NCBI GenBank assembly: GCA_022572335.1
Contig: JACZWD010000169.1
Coordinates: 1-5,735 of the forward strand
DNA length: 5,735 nt
Source: Pseudomonadota bacterium
Lineage (GTDB): Bacteria; Pseudomonadota; Alphaproteobacteria; Rhodospirillales; 2-02-FULL-58-16
Reading direction: 5' to 3'
This document shows positions 4,447-5,735 of this stretch, piece by piece. The notes beneath the pieces are model-generated. The model searched no databases. It worked only from the letters and a program-made list of their open reading frames with translations, and was not told where the DNA came from. Numbering within the stretch: the stretch's first letter is position 1; the number at the start of each line of letters is the position of its first letter. Position numbers and translations under genes: made by a program.

Positions 4447-5735
4447 ATGACCGAGCACGATCCTCCCCAGCCGCCCGCCCCGGACCAGCCCCCCGGCGAA
4501 GAGCCGTCGCCCGCTCCCGGCGCGCCAAGGGAAGCGGCGGAGTCCGCCCACTACCAGGTCCTCGCCCGCAAGTACCGGCCGGCCACGTTCGCCGGGCTGA
4601 TCGGGCAGGAGGCGATGGTGCGGACGCTGACCAACGCCATGGGCTCGGGCCGGCTGGCCCATGCCTTCATCCTCACCGGCGTGCGCGGGGTCGGCAAGAC
4701 GACCGCGGCGCGCATCATCGCCCGCTGCCTGAACTGTATCGGAGCCGACGGAAGCGGCGGCGTCACGGCGGAGCCCTGCGGCGTCTGCGAGCACTGCCGG
4801 GCCATCGCCGAGGACCGCCACCTGGACGTGCTCGAGATGGACGCCGCCAGCCGCACCGGCGTCGACGACATCCGCGAGCTCATCGACGGCGTGCGCTACC
4901 GGCCGACCACGGCGCGCTACAAGGTCTACATCATCGACGAAGTGCACATGCTGTCCAAGCACGCCTTCAACGCCCTGCTCAAGACCCTGGAGGAGCCGCC
5001 CGAGCATGTGAAATTCATCTTCGCCACCACCGAGGTGCGCAAGATCCCGGTGACGGTGCTCAGCCGCTGCCAGCGTTTCGACCTGCGCCGCATCGACGCC
5101 GAAACCCTGGCCGCCCATTTCAAGCACATCGTCGAAAACGAAGGGGCCAAGGTCACCGACGGCGCGCTCGACATGATCGTCCGCGCCGCCGACGGCTCGG
5201 TGCGCGACGGCCTCTCGCTCTTCGACCAGGCCATCGCCCATTCCGGCGGCGAGGTCGGCGAGGACCAGGTGCGCCGCATGCTCGGCCTGGCCGACAGGAC
5301 GATCACGTTCGACCTGCTGGACGCGGTGATGAAGGGAGACGCCGACACGGCGCTGCGCACCCTGGGCCAACAGTACGCCGCCGGGGCCGACCCCGCGGCG
5401 GTGCTCGAAGACATGCTGGAACTGACCCACTGGCTGACCCGCATCAAGGTCGTGCCCGGCGCGGCGGACGCCTTCGGCGTGCCCGAGGCGGAGCGGGTGC
5501 GCGGCGGCGAGATGGCGGAGAAGCTGTCCATGGCGGCGGTGGCCAGGGCCTGGCAGATGCTGCTCAAGGGACTCGGCGAGGTGCGCCTGGCGCCCCGGCC
5601 CGAGCAGGCGGCGGAGATGATCCTGGTGCGCCTCGCCTTCGCCTCCGGTCTGCCGACGCCGGCGGAGGCCCTGAAAGCCCTCGGAGACGGCGGCGGCGCG
5701 GCCCCGGCGACCCCCGGGGGGCCACCGGGGGGTGT
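4447..5735 (+). CDS. dnaX: DNA polymerase III subunits gamma/tau, DnaX (5' part, runs off the window)
   Basis: AAA+ ATPase of the clamp loader, which opens the beta sliding clamp onto primed DNA; tau also tethers the polymerase cores. The first 429 codons are present and open to the window edge. Motifs in order: family start YQVLARKYRP (36-45), Walker A GVRGVGKTT (78-86), zinc module C97, C111, C114 and C117, Walker B YIIDEVHML (161-169), sensor 1 FATTE (192-196) and the arginine-finger SRC motif (206-208), then the helical lid and collar domains to about residue 405. ATG 4447 is the only in-frame start nearby; it gives a 34-residue Pro/Glu-rich N-extension of the kind seen in alphaproteobacterial DnaX, but has no clear Shine-Dalgarno. 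The last codons enter a Gly/Ala/Pro linker with two G6 runs. Whether gamma and tau are both made cannot be seen here. Confidence 0.98.
   Translation, partial: MTEHDPPQPPAPDQPPGEEPSPAPGAPREAAESAHYQVLARKYRPATFAGLIGQEAMVRTLTNAMGSGRLAHAFILTGVRGVGKTTAARIIARCLNCIGADGSGGVTAEPCGVCEHCRAIAEDRHLDVLEMDAASRTGVDDIRELIDGVRYRPTTARYKVYIIDEVHMLSKHAFNALLKTLEEPPEHVKFIFATTEVRKIPVTVLSRCQRFDLRRIDAETLAAHFKHIVENEGAKVTDGALDMIVRAADGSVRDGLSLFDQAIAHSGGEVGEDQVRRMLGLADRTITFDLLDAVMKGDADTALRTLGQQYAAGADPAAVLEDMLELTHWLTRIKVVPGAADAFGVPEAERVRGGEMAEKLSMAAVARAWQMLLKGLGEVRLAPRPEQAAEMILVRLAFASGLPTPAEALKALGDGGGAAPATPGGPPGG

Noticed and set aside
4339..5430. Minus-strand open frame of 363 codons across ffs and dnaX
   Set aside because: Overlaps the SRP RNA and is antisense to dnaX; His/Val/Gly-rich shadow translation caused by high-GC codon use.
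1..5735. CRISPR array, tRNA, toxin-antitoxin or phage defence genes
   Set aside because: No regularly spaced repeats, no tRNA-like cloverleaf noticed, and no motif of such systems in any well-supported frame.

Overview
The window is very GC-rich chromosomal DNA, probably from an alphaproteobacterium of Rhodospirillales type. The evidence is a small SRP RNA directly upstream of dnaX, a DnaX with a proline-rich N-terminal extension, a NudC-type NADH diphosphatase, and a remnant of an alphaproteobacterial-style prephenate dehydratase. The taxonomic call is inference; the gene identities come from motifs read directly.

Layout, left to right. (1) Positions 1-875: a minus-strand MerR-family metal-type regulator behind its own dyad operator/promoter, with a tightly spaced 69-residue Cys-containing ORF downstream. 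(2) Positions 967-1294: a scar in which the last 68 codons of a second nudC copy (minus strand) are joined to the last ~41 codons of a pheA-like prephenate dehydratase (plus strand). (3) Positions 1431-1934: a PsiE-family membrane protein, convergent with (4) the intact nudC at 1947-2867. (5) Positions 2920-4197: a 1,278-bp block of lower GC bounded by near-perfect inverted repeats of about 22 bp. It carries one gene of the isocitrate lyase/PEP mutase superfamily and no transposase, so it looks like a mobile insertion cassette or a decayed IS. It sits in the divergent gap between nudC and the SRP RNA. (6) Positions 4266-4400: promoter and gene of the 4.5S-type SRP RNA. (7) From 4447 to the window edge: the 5' 429 codons of dnaX.

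The host core appears to be pheA - psiE - nudC (convergent) - ffs - dnaX. Two events have modified it: a duplication or recombination that left nudC and pheA fragments beside a merR unit, and insertion of the inverted-repeat cassette upstream of nudC. The genes do not form one pathway. The main interest is the rearrangement history and the cassette. I saw no defence system, CRISPR array or convincing new multi-gene system.
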